Position numbers and translations under genes: made by a program. Shown here piece after piece: positions 56,238 through 64,000 of a stretch of DNA of 64,000 nt. The notes beneath the pieces were generated by a model. That model did not search any database. It was not told the origin of the DNA and worked only from the letters and a program-made list of their open reading frames with translations. Origin of the DNA: Isoetes taiwanensis (taxonomy: Eukaryota; Streptophyta; Lycopodiopsida; Isoetales; Isoetaceae); contig JAJEKV010000024.1 of assembly GCA_021234155.1 (NCBI GenBank), positions 13,118,913 through 13,182,912 on the forward strand. The letters run 5' to 3'. Positions within the stretch are counted from its first letter, which is position 1. The number at the start of each line of letters is the position of its first letter.

Positions 56238-57372
56238 ATGGCAACTTTTTTCATGGAAGACTTGTCAGGTACTGAAGCACTCAAATCTGATGACCTCGAC
56301 AAAGTTAGGATGCTACAGTGAAGCCACCATTTCCATGATATTATGAGGAAAGTTGTAGCATTAGGTCGGTACATTGAATCTGGTTTGTTTTCTAAGAACC
56401 ATCAACTTATAGTTGATTGCAATGCTCTCTCTGTGGATATTGCCAATAAAATTGTCATTTTGCACAATTTTATCTTGGATAAATATCGGCTTAAGGTTAA
56501 ATTCAATTAAGTTAAGAAACTTTAGGTTAATCGGGTTCACACTGTTCCCATTATAAAATTTCTTTAAGTCCGTGGCAGTTAAGGGGGGTTAATTTTTAAC
56601 AGATTTAGTTCCGTTAAAGTTGTGGTTCACATACAATTCCGTTATGCTAAAATTTAACTTTTTGAAAAAAAAATTGACGGTTCTAGTGCAAATGTTAACC
56701 CCTCTCTGAGAGGACACTTAAGACGGTTATTTTTTTTATTTTTTTTTTGCTCATCCACTAACATAGCAATTTATGTATGAACCTAATTTTAACAAGATAC
56801 GTTATGTTAGCCACTAACATAATTATTGGTATAAACCTATTTTTATGTTAATACATTAACTTCATCGTTTGTATATGTAAGTGTTTTTTTTTTTTTAAAT
56901 CAAATCCATTATGTTAAATTTTTTACATAACAGTTGGTGTGTACTGCAAAATAATTTATTCATAACGGGTAAGGCGTTAAAAGTTAAATTTTAACATAAC
57001 ATAACGGTAGGTGTGAACCTGCCCTAAATTACCAGAACTAGAATTTTATGTTCCTCATCCAATTGGCTATTCTAGAGTTGCCAAGAGGATTGGAAACGAG
57101 ATGGATCTTATTTTGTTTCTGTCGTAGCTTCAACAACAAGCGGTAAATTATTATCAAAGAAATATCTCCAGAATGTTTTAAATGCATGTGATCGAGCATT
57201 AGAAGTAAATGAAGCAAGAAAGAAAATCCTGAGATGCGTAGAAAGCAGGATCAACAACCGTGCTCCAAATTTATCTGCCGCTTCCAGAATGAGTATGGTT
57301 AATGGAGGGAACAACTTGGCAGAGAAAATAGCAAAACTAGAAGCAATGACTGTATGGCTTATTATTATTTGA
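56238..57372 (+). pseudogene. PRP31: PRP31 processed pseudogene, split by an insertion
   Basis: PRP31 is the U4/U6 snRNP component needed for tri-snRNP assembly. Its N-terminal and Nop-domain sequence is readable on the + strand. An ATG at 56,238 is followed by a stop at 56,328-56,330, then HQLIVDCNALSVDIANKIVI and HNFILDKYRLK. After the interruption come LPELEFYVPHPIGYSRVAKR and IGNEMDL. A short deletion with frameshift follows, then VSVVASTTSGKLL and NACDRALEVNEARKKIL. No introns separate parts that I would expect to lie in different exons, suggesting a retrocopy. Stops, the deletion and the 530-bp insertion make it non-functional. After APNLSA the match to PRP31 fades, so the end is uncertain. 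Confidence 0.8.
56495..57024. mobile_element. MITE-like insertion (530 bp) in the PRP31 pseudogene
   Basis: It interrupts the PRP31 reading between CTTAA and TAAATTACC. Removing it and one TAA restores the codon order, so TAA (56,492-56,494 and 57,025-57,027) fits a 3-bp target duplication of the PIF/Harbinger type. GGTTCACAC at 56,534-56,542 and its reverse complement GTGTGAACC at 57,011-57,019 are inverted near the ends, and the interior has more CCGTTA/TAACGG words. The outer terminal repeats are imperfect. Non-coding and very AT-rich. Confidence 0.65.
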
Positions 57373-57842
57373 GTTTAGCAATGCCTTATTATTTGTAAAA
57401 CTATCTATTGTAATAGAATTGTTTTATATGCATGTATAGAACTACTCCAAAATATTCTATTTATAGTAATTGCCCTTGATTGGCATGTAATTGGTTTGTA
57501 ACATTTCTATGTTATTAGTTCATACACATGTTCACGAAAGTTATTAGCAGAAGTGTTCTTTGGTTGTCTGAATCCTAGTTGGCCCAAATAAGATGGTATT
57601 ATTGTTAGATGAACCCTCATAAGAACGAGCCTTCTAGGTTTATTTTCAAATGCGATTGCTGGAGCATGTATTATGGAATGAAATACACAACAATTCTAAT
57701 AAAGGCATCTAAAAGAACTAGATTTTCGTTAAAACCAGTGTTACCAGACCAGCATCAGTTACACCAAAATCGAGATTGCAATTTACCAAGTGCAAGGTGC
57801 TATTGGAACCTAATATTTCCACAAAAATAATAATTTTCCTTT
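57373..57842. repeat. Downstream part of the PRP31-bearing repeat
   Basis: The noncoding sequence after the PRP31 segment matches the minus strand of 40,945-41,190 (GTTTTATATGCATGTATA, TTGATTGGCATGTAA, GTTCTTTGGTTGTCTGAAT). The part TAAGATGGTATTATTGTTA to about 57,670 also matches 61,040-61,165. Confidence 0.7.
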
Positions 57843-57879
57843 TTAGATAAACCTTCTGTAAGTGGATTCAAGGACCAGT

Positions 57880-59050
57880 GCATCCACTTTCCATATGGTC
57901 AATTACAAAGCTATGGCTGACCTGTTTTTTAATGGATAAATCATAGCTCTGTTTTCTTGTGTATTTATCTCCAAAAAGCTCATCAAAATGGATGTCATTT
58001 GCATCCACTGGAACCATGTGATAAGCAGTTTAATGAGAAATGTATGAATCTCTAAATAACAACATATCTGCTTCCCACAAAGCAATATTGCTAGAAGAAG
58101 GTACAACCCCATCAAAGTTGTTAAAAGCTTTGAAACAAATATGTAGCAAAATAACAGGGGGTTCTAGGGGGATTAGATATGGATATAAAAATAACAATTC
58201 TTGAAACCATAGACCATATATCCCTAAAATGATTGAATAAGTTGTTATAAAAAACAAACATAGATTCAAGCTAAAAAAATAAGCACATTAGCTCAGTGGG
58301 TATATTGGTTAAAGTAGTCTTATTGAGACATTGAGTTATTTTGGTAGAGGTTCGAGCCTCCGTATTTCATATTCTAAAATCTTAGGCAAAGCCGCATAGA
58401 GGTTCGGTATTCCCTCGAAACCTTAGGCAAAATCGTATTTCATATTTCAAAATCATAGGCGCCTCCAATCATAAATGACTATAAGCGAAACGAGAGGTGC
58501 CCAGAGGCCCCAACATACGATCTGGGCCGTAGGATCGACGAATCCGACGATTGTGGTAGTCCAGGGTGCACCTCGTTTAGAATATGTAACAAATATTCTC
58601 TTTTGAAACTTGACATACCTTTACCTAGAAAATAATTTATTCACCATCAAAATGCAAGAATTTGTGTTAAATATATCTGTTGATTGCACTCTGCTTTTAG
58701 AACTGCTCATCAAATTCTACTAACTTCATTTCAATACTGTTAGAAGAACACAATATATAGAAAATAATGTCATTAGAACAAGGAACTAAGGATGTCAAAG
58801 AGACGTAACCAAGACACTACTTACTTGGAGACATTGTTTGTAAAAGATGCTGAATATTTTCAATTGACATATTGCTCTACACCATTAAAGAAAATAAGTG
58901 ATTGCATGTGTAATGATCACAAGTGCTGGAACTAGAGACATGAATTCAAAAAATGACGACCTTCATCTAATAAACAAATTTGGCTAGATGCTGCAAGGTC
59001 TTACAAGGTAATCTTGCTTAGATCCCAACCTTGGTCTAGCATTTTTGCAA
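57880..59050 (-). repeat. Dispersed repeat copy (related to 44.3-45.3 kb) with a SINE-like insertion
   Basis: Minus-strand sequence matches 44,340-45,310 at many blocks (TGGATGCAAATGACATCC, GGTCAGCCATAGCTTTGTAA, TTGAAAATATTCAGCATC). It is interrupted by the element at 58,143-58,587. Further minus-strand sequence to 59,160 contains a possible coding remnant (KTFGEALAKFCSIVDCDGYW) that I do not recognise. Confidence 0.7.
58143..58587 (+). mobile_element. SINE-like element (445 bp), copy 2, with 9-bp target duplication
   Basis: AACAAATAT lies at both edges (58,134-58,142 and 58,588-58,596). The related copies near 44,400 and 45,105 lack the insertion. Inside, an A box (TAGCTCAGTGGG, 58,289-58,300) and a B box (GGTTCGAGCCT, 58,349-58,359) are spaced like a tRNA gene. 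About 145 bp precede the A box and 230 bp follow the B box. There is no poly-A tail. The 872-1,241 element is the second copy in inverted orientation. Internal Pol III boxes, small size and a longer, non-fixed duplication fit a SINE. Confidence 0.75.
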
Positions 59051-59737
59051 AAATGCCAAAGCCTATTTGCCATATCCAGTAACCATCACAGTCCACAATA
59101 CTACAGAATTTTGCCAAAGCCTCGCCAAATGTCTTCAATTTCTCCACATTCTACATAAAAACAAGAGCACTGTTTAGGTCCATTTTACCAATAAAAACAA
59201 GAGTATGCCTGCCATAACCAAGAGCACTAACATTATTACATCCACACAGAATGTTGATATAAGTGAGCTTATTGGCAGTATGCCATGTATTCATAGATCA
59301 AAATTACCATTTCTCAAGCATCTAAAATAATGAGGTTATTTTCATCCTTCTCAGTTGTCGGTTGGTCATAAATATCAGATTCTGCATGTACCATCTAAGA
59401 TATTTCAAAAGAGTTGCCTGCAAAGACCCGCAGAAATTAGACTTGATATTTGAGATTAAACTTGATATAGCAATCCAACGAAAGATATCTACTGGCCTCA
59501 ATTAAGCGAACCTCTCATCTGTTAATCCATTGGAAGTGAGAATTGCTTCAGCTACAAAAAGGCTTATCATCCTTCCTCATAATAATGGTTTAGATTAAAA
59601 AGACAAGGCCACATTCATAAGCAAAGAATGCAAGACATCTGTCTTCAGATGCAAATGTTTTACTGGCAGAGAGGCCCTTTTCACACGATTGTCTTAATTC
59701 AATAGGAGTATGCCACTTAAGCAAAAGAGGAAATGGA
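59051..59737. other. No gene recognised
   Basis: AT-rich with scattered short frames. A minus-strand stretch near 59,050-59,160 could be a decayed exon but is unassigned. Confidence 0.4.
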
Positions 59738-59780
59738 GTCTTATTTTATACCGAGGGACTTCCTCGCCATAAAATAAGAC
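59738..59780. repeat. Perfect hairpin (12-bp outer stem, 5-bp inner stem)
   Basis: GTCTTATTTTAT and ATAAAATAAGAC pair exactly around ACCGAGGGACTTCCTCGCC, which itself contains the CGAGG/CCTCG inner stem. Further AATAAGAC and GTCTTATT words follow to about 59,925, suggesting the core of a degenerate palindromic MITE. Confidence 0.8.
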
Positions 59781-60471
59781 ACCACTTATTGACCAATCAT
59801 ATCCAAAATAATAAGTGGCCTTATTTTTGTAATGGTAGTATTTATTAGTGTCTTTTTTGAATAAGACTACAAATAAGACATTGTAGTGTGAAAGCAACTT
59901 ATATATGTCTATCTTATTTTTTGCCTTGGATTCACAAATGATGTCGGGACAGCGATATTTTAAAACACTTTGTGAAAAGGACCAGAAACTTTGATTTTTC
60001 ATCCTATATTATGGTAGTACCAAGGCAAATGCTCAAGATCTAGCATGCCTTTTCTAGACTTCCTCTAATGCATATCGCTTGCACTTCCAAAAGTCTAAAA
60101 CCTGCTGTAACTTTATTATATTTATTTAATATTATATATGGACATGCATTGGATATAAAACATCACCACCATTGCCATGCAAAACTATAAATGCAAGAGA
60201 TGCTATGTAGAAAGTAACATGTAGAAGTTCTGCCACTGTGCCAAGCCTTGGATTTCCACATGATACAAGAGGGGACAAGGAGGATGGCAGAGAGGAGAAT
60301 AGGGATATTAGGGCCACATATCAAAACAGTTGAGGTAGGAAAGGTAAACTTTCAGTTCCAATCCTGTACAGTGCATAACCCTTAATCAAGACATCACCCA
60401 CACACTTAGGTGTAAGGGTATGGCATTTGTTTGGCGGCACGGTTATCACATAGTTGGCTAGATTCACAAAC
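59781..60471. other. No gene recognised
   Basis: Probably intron or intergenic sequence downstream (on the minus strand) of the exon at 60,472-60,618. It holds repeated AATAAG/CTTATT words up to 59,925. Nothing else is identified. Confidence 0.35.
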
Positions 60472-60618
60472 CTGATGGTTTGAGATAGCACAGAGAAGAA
60501 TAGAAAACAGTCCATCATGCACAAGAACTTGAGCTCTATGGAAAAATTCATCTTTTGCAACATATATGCCATCTTCTATTGTCAGCTTTGCACTGTAATT
60601 GCTCAAATGTTGCCAATC
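60472..60618 (-). CDS. Clean internal exon of an unrecognised gene
   Basis: A 147-nt stretch of 49 codons (DWQHLSNYSAKLTIEDGIYV, then AKDEFFHRAQVLVHDGLFSI) is flanked on the minus strand by an ATATTCAG acceptor and a GTTTGTGA donor. Both boundaries are in phase 0 and it contains no stop. I do not recognise the family and could not chain it to other exons with certainty. Confidence 0.45.
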
Positions 60619-60708
60619 CTGAATATAACAAATTGGTTGTTATGGCCGTGAGTGTGGATGCCATTATGGAATTCCTCAAAGAATCAAAACCAGCAGTAAT
60701 TTTATAAC

Positions 60709-60779
60709 GACGCTTCTTTCTTCATATCAAACTCAGTCGTGGAGAGCAGTTGAATCAAAGGGGGTATGTCATTAGCAAT
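60709..60779 (-). pseudogene. Importin-alpha/ARM-repeat-like exon remnant
   Basis: After a GATGCAG acceptor-like site the minus strand reads IANDIPPLIQLLSTTEFDMK then KEA, closely following the importin-alpha ARM motif (IIPPLVQLL..AEFDIKKEAAW). The frame hits a stop two codons later and no neighbouring importin exons are seen. It is best read as an isolated remnant. Confidence 0.45.
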
Positions 60780-61034
60780 CTGCATCAGTCACAACCTACA
60801 TTGCATATTTAAAAGGATGCAATTATGTATGTAATAATTTGAACAAACAAATCATTGCATCAATTCTATATTTACCTGAACTTGACCTTTTTTTTCTGCA
60901 CTAACATTTGAAATAGTTCAACAAGCCTCTTTGTTGATGGCTTTTTTTTTTTTTTAATTTTCAATCATCTAGCTTAGAATATCTGGTGCATTTTGAATGA
61001 AGGCTGGCCACAATTAGAATCTTGCACAATACAA

Positions 61035-61164
61035 TAACACAATAAGTTGGCCCAAATAAGATGGTATTATTGTTACATGAACCTTAATAAGAATGAGCCT
61101 TGTAGGTTTATTAACGATGATATGATGATTATACTTGGCTTTAATTCCAAATGTGATTGTTGGA
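61035..61164 (+). repeat. Third, partial copy of the PRP31-associated repeat
   Basis: TTGGCCCAAATAAGATGG then TATTATTGTTA is shared with 57,585-57,612, with further similarity to about 61,164 where the fold-back element begins. Only the 3' noncoding part is present. Confidence 0.7.
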
Positions 61165-61880
61165 ATATTATGTTTACAATATTACATGCACTAAGGAAAC
61201 TCCATGCACAATATTATATGCACCCCTACAATATCCTTAAGGCCCCGAAGGGGCCAAAAAATTTTTTAGTTAACACAAACCATTAACACACAACTGCCAT
61301 TAACATTATTAACACAAACCATTGCATTTGACACATTTAAATTAAAATCCCCCTTAAACCCCCTTTGGTATTCACACAAGGGGTTACTCCGGTCAACGAG
61401 AGCTGTCGGATGGGCATATTTGCTCTTTATTCCAAGATCTGGACCGTACATAGCAATCCTCGTTTGTGGGATATGCATGTACAAGTTTTTGTATACTGTA
61501 TATTAAGGTTTACAAAATACTATAAGGTTTGAGAATGAGAATGATTTTTTATCGTCCACTGAGGCCAATTGGCCTATGAGAGAATGTACTTAATGGTGTT
61601 AATTTTGTACATGTATTGTAAATTTTTTGGGGCTCTCGCTGCCCTACGTAACCCCCCGTGTGAATATGCACCCAAACCAAAGGGGGTTTAAGGGGAATTT
61701 TAATTTAAATGTGTCAAATGCAATGGTTTGTGTTAATAATGTTAATGGCAGTTGTGTGTTAATGGTTTGTGTTAACTAAAAAAAAATTTGGCCCCTTCGG
61801 GGCCTTAAGGATATTGTAGGGGTGCATATAATATTGTGCATGGAGTTTCCTTAGTGCATGTAATATTGTACACATAATAT
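61165..61880. mobile_element. Large fold-back element (arms over 200 bp)
   Basis: Left arm 61,165-61,377 and right arm 61,658-61,880 are inverted repeats with few differences, containing for example GCATGGAGTTTCCTTAGTGC and GGCCCCTTCGGGGCC (itself palindromic). One arm has an extra ~10 bp (TTGGGTGCAT). The ~280-bp loop contains a LINE 3' end in reverse orientation (61,535-61,580). A transcript across it would form a very stable hairpin. No target duplication was identified. Confidence 0.85.
61535..61582 (-). mobile_element. LINE 3' end inside the fold-back loop
   Basis: GAGAATGAGAATGATTTTTT then ATCGTCCACTGAGGCCAATT is the reverse complement of the LINE 3' terminus at 27,727-27,778 (CGATTGGTCTCAGTGGACGA then AAAAACC and TTCTCA repeats). 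Only the extreme 3' end is certain. Confidence 0.75.
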
Positions 61881-62535
61881 CTGTGCATGGAGATTCCTAA
61901 GTGCATATGAATCGTAATAGAAAATGGTAATAGAGCTAAAAACAAGCTATTACATTCGAAGTCCTAATATTAAGTGTGACATAATACCATGATAGATAAT
62001 AGACAAATGGTAACACATTTAAAAAACAGAAAACATTAGTTCAAGACCAAATCTGAAAGGAACAAGTGCAGCAACAAAACTAAGAAATTAGAAACATGCT
62101 AACAATGACAAGACGACCATCATGGAAATTTTTGTTTCTGTAAATTTTTTGCCTATAAAATGAACCACTCGGGAAGTCAAATCACAATAACTGATACCTA
62201 CCTTCTTCAAGCTACATATACTATATACTGGATACAATTGGTTACCCAAGACAATATGTATTAAGGATACCGCTTGGAAAACAAACCATCTTCATGGCTT
62301 TGATGGCTTTGCACATAAGCTTGTACTTCCCACAAGAAATGCTTCAATCTCTTCCTGACATAAATATAGTTATTCACTTACTGAGAGCAGCAGTTGTAGA
62401 AGCCACCATTTTAAACACAGTTCTAACATTCTGTACAAACTTGCCATTTGGACATAATTAGTCATACTCGTTTGCTCTCCTAGTCATTTCGAACTTGTAT
62501 TGTAACCCATGAACTAGAACCAGCAACAATGAGCC
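61881..62535. other. No gene recognised
   Basis: AT-rich spacer between the fold-back element and the Rossmann-fold pseudogene. No exons or repeats identified. Confidence 0.4.
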
Positions 62536-63110
62536 TCACCAGATTTGCTCAATATTGAAGACCCCAAACATGGAATCATCTAAGACTGCATTTATGGCAG
62601 CTCCAGCTACATCATCGACACTCACTGGAGATTGGAGATGTAAGAAGCAAATCTGAACCTGGCAAAGAATTTAATGGCTTCACATATTTCTCCACGGTCA
62701 AAAGAAAACAATCTAAAGGTCGACCGATGACATCTAAGGGCACATCCACACCATTCACTCGTCTCTTTCCATATATAAATCCAGGTCGGAGAACAAATTG
62801 CACGATAGAAACGACTTTTGTTACTAAAATGCATGGTATTTGTATGGTAGACAAGTGCGAGGAAATTACCGGCATTTGTGAACTTTGACATTACACTCTG
62901 TTACGCTTTTTCTCTTTCCAAAGAAATAACGAGTCTAAAACAAATGATGGAAGTTTGTAATCATGCACCGAGATGTAGACAAACCTTGGAATACACGAAA
63001 AGAGATAGGAGTTTTTAAAATATTTTAATCCCTGGCTCCATAATCGAGCACTAACTTCCGCCTTTGCTAGCGACCCTCTTCTTTGCCACATTGGCCTCCC
63101 CATTAGTTTT
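62536..63110 (-). pseudogene. NAD(P)-binding Rossmann-fold (NDUFA9-like atypical SDR) pseudogene, 3' part
   Basis: Minus-strand segments match the C-terminal half of a plant mitochondrial/plastid NAD(P)-binding family. About 63,105-63,040 reads NGEANVAKKRVASKAE. About 63,000-62,925 reads RFVYISVHDYKLPSFVLDS, and YFFGKRK follows in another frame. 62,800-62,650 reads FVLRPGFIYGKRRVNGVDV then PLDVIGRPLDCF. 62,625-62,536 reads VSVDDVAGAAINAVLDDSMF then GVFNIEQIW and stop. Two frame breaks are evident: about 2 bp lost near 62,930, and a 7-bp tandem duplication (TGGAGAT twice, 62,626-62,639). The N-terminal Rossmann glycine motif was not found in the correct place. Non-functional as sequenced. Confidence 0.7.
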
Positions 63111-63266
63111 ACAAGAAAACAAGTACCTAAATGAAGAAATGGGTAGGCATATTCAAATGTCAAGATAACACAAAATAGAAACCAGCGTTTCACAGAACCG
63201 AATGAAAGCCTGAACACAATTCAATTTAATGCCTAACTTTCAACATATCCATGTCCGAGCAGTTAC

Positions 63267-64000
63267 CTCAAAATAAGTTTTGTTATCTGCAAACATAAAA
63301 TTTCGTCGTCTTTTGCAAGCAGGAGCTTCCTCCTCAACACTTGGTGACCCAAGCCCAGATTTAGTCAAAACTGGATGCTTACAGGTCTTATGGAGTTGCA
63401 ATCCAGGGCTGCAAGTAGCAAAAACTATGATGGCTTGTCATCTGGGCTAGTTTTTACTGCCCCCGTCCGGTGAAGGCGACGGCCTGTTCCAGGTAAATAA
63501 GACAAAACAGCATAATGCGATGGCCGAAACAAGACAAAACAGACGAAAAAAACACGAACAGAGAAGGGAGGAGTTGGGGTTGTTGGGGTTGTTGGCGACA
63601 GAAGAACCTGGTGCACGCGACAAAAGAACCTGGTGCAGGCCGTCGCCTTCACCGACAGGGGCGAGCGGCAAAGTAAAAAGTCTCCCGTCATCTGTCCATA
63701 AATCTTAGGTATTGTCTGAGGTTGGTGGAGAAGTATGTTGAATAGTGGAAGAATTTTTTTTCCAGTGTTCTAGGCACAAATCGTTATACCTGTTAAACAT
63801 TTTACTGGTTGCATTTAGAGTCCTTTTACCGACGAAACCAGTACCTAAAGCAGAACATAATAATTGTGTGCCAATAAGAACTTAAAAGCATCGTGTTACC
63901 TTCCACTGCAAATGCTGCATATACTTCAGAGGGGGATTGATTCATGATATCCCCGGTTCTGTTGCCATCGTCAATCATGTCCAAAAGCATACGGCCTGAA
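63267..64000 (-). CDS. Partial gene at the window edge, three chained exons, unknown
   Basis: Exons 64,000-63,900 (open at the edge), 63,844-63,790 and 63,408-63,267 on the minus strand have proper acceptor and donor sites, and their phases chain exactly (1, then 2, then 0). The peptide contains RMLLDMIDDGNRTGDIMNQS, TGFVGKRTLNATSKMF, SGLGSPSVEEEAPACKRRRN and MFADNKTYFE. The KRRR patch looks like a nuclear localisation signal. GTGFVGK recalls a Rossmann glycine motif, but its surroundings do not support that. A further terminal exon starting AFIRFCETL may follow at about 63,210. Family not recognised. The 5' part lies beyond the window. Confidence 0.5.

Noticed and set aside
58289-58359. A true tRNA gene
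   Set aside because: A and B boxes are present, but the acceptor stem and anticodon arm do not form. The boxes belong to a repeated SINE-like element.
59694-60002. 102-codon minus-strand frame
   Set aside because: It runs through the hairpin/MITE-like palindrome and has no domain; the composition looks noncoding.

Overview
The window is nuclear DNA of a land plant. The evidence is a 15-exon protein gene with GT-AG introns, a plant-type Ty1/copia element, LINEs, SINE-like repeats and remnants of plant PPR, PRP31 and NAD(P)-binding Rossmann genes. Species cannot be fixed from the sequence. The AT-rich, repeat-dense layout and diverged LINEs made me think of a non-flowering lineage (fern, lycophyte or similar), but that is only a guess. 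I see no CRISPR array, rRNA gene or true tRNA gene.

Region by region. 1-5.7 kb holds a SINE-like repeat, a 5'-truncated LINE with a (TAAA)n tail and the upstream region of the main gene. 5.7-21.8 kb holds the one clearly intact host gene: a CPSF-A/DDB1/SF3b130-family protein of 1,378 residues on the + strand, whose 15 exons I could join with every phase consistent. Its intron 8 carries a young, apparently complete copia retrotransposon (12,489-17,688) with two 219-bp LTRs that look identical, a TCTTA target duplication and one open 1,473-1,476-residue polyprotein. 24-27.8 kb is a longer LINE with an intact endonuclease domain and a broken reverse transcriptase. 27.8-31 kb is a segmentally duplicated, degenerate Lys/Glu-rich gene on the minus strand, with two LINE 3' ends in tandem. 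31.7-34.4 kb is a frameshifted transposase-like gene of a family I cannot name. It is followed by 34.7-36.3 kb of nested tandem repeats that include a 91-codon reading frame whose N-terminus resembles the histone H3 tail.

37.7-64 kb is a graveyard of genes and repeats. It contains a two-exon unknown gene (393 residues, minus strand) and PRP31 fragments at three places, two of them in scrambled order. It also contains a PPR pseudogene, a 1,549-bp solo LTR with a GAACT duplication inside a 291-bp repeat, an unknown + strand gene at 49.5 kb and a decayed minus-strand gene ending in an FCP1/NIF-like phosphatase domain (50.4-54.0 kb). Further right are another truncated LINE, a PRP31 processed pseudogene split by a MITE-like insertion, a 445-bp SINE-like insertion with a 9-bp duplication and confirmed empty site, and a large fold-back element (61.2-61.9 kb) with a LINE tail in its loop. 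At the right edge lie a frameshifted Rossmann-fold pseudogene and a chain of minus-strand exons of an unrecognised gene running off the window.

Working together: apart from the CPSF-A-like gene there is no operon-like or pathway grouping. Most of the remaining structure is explained by layers of transposition, nested insertion and capture or duplication of host gene fragments.
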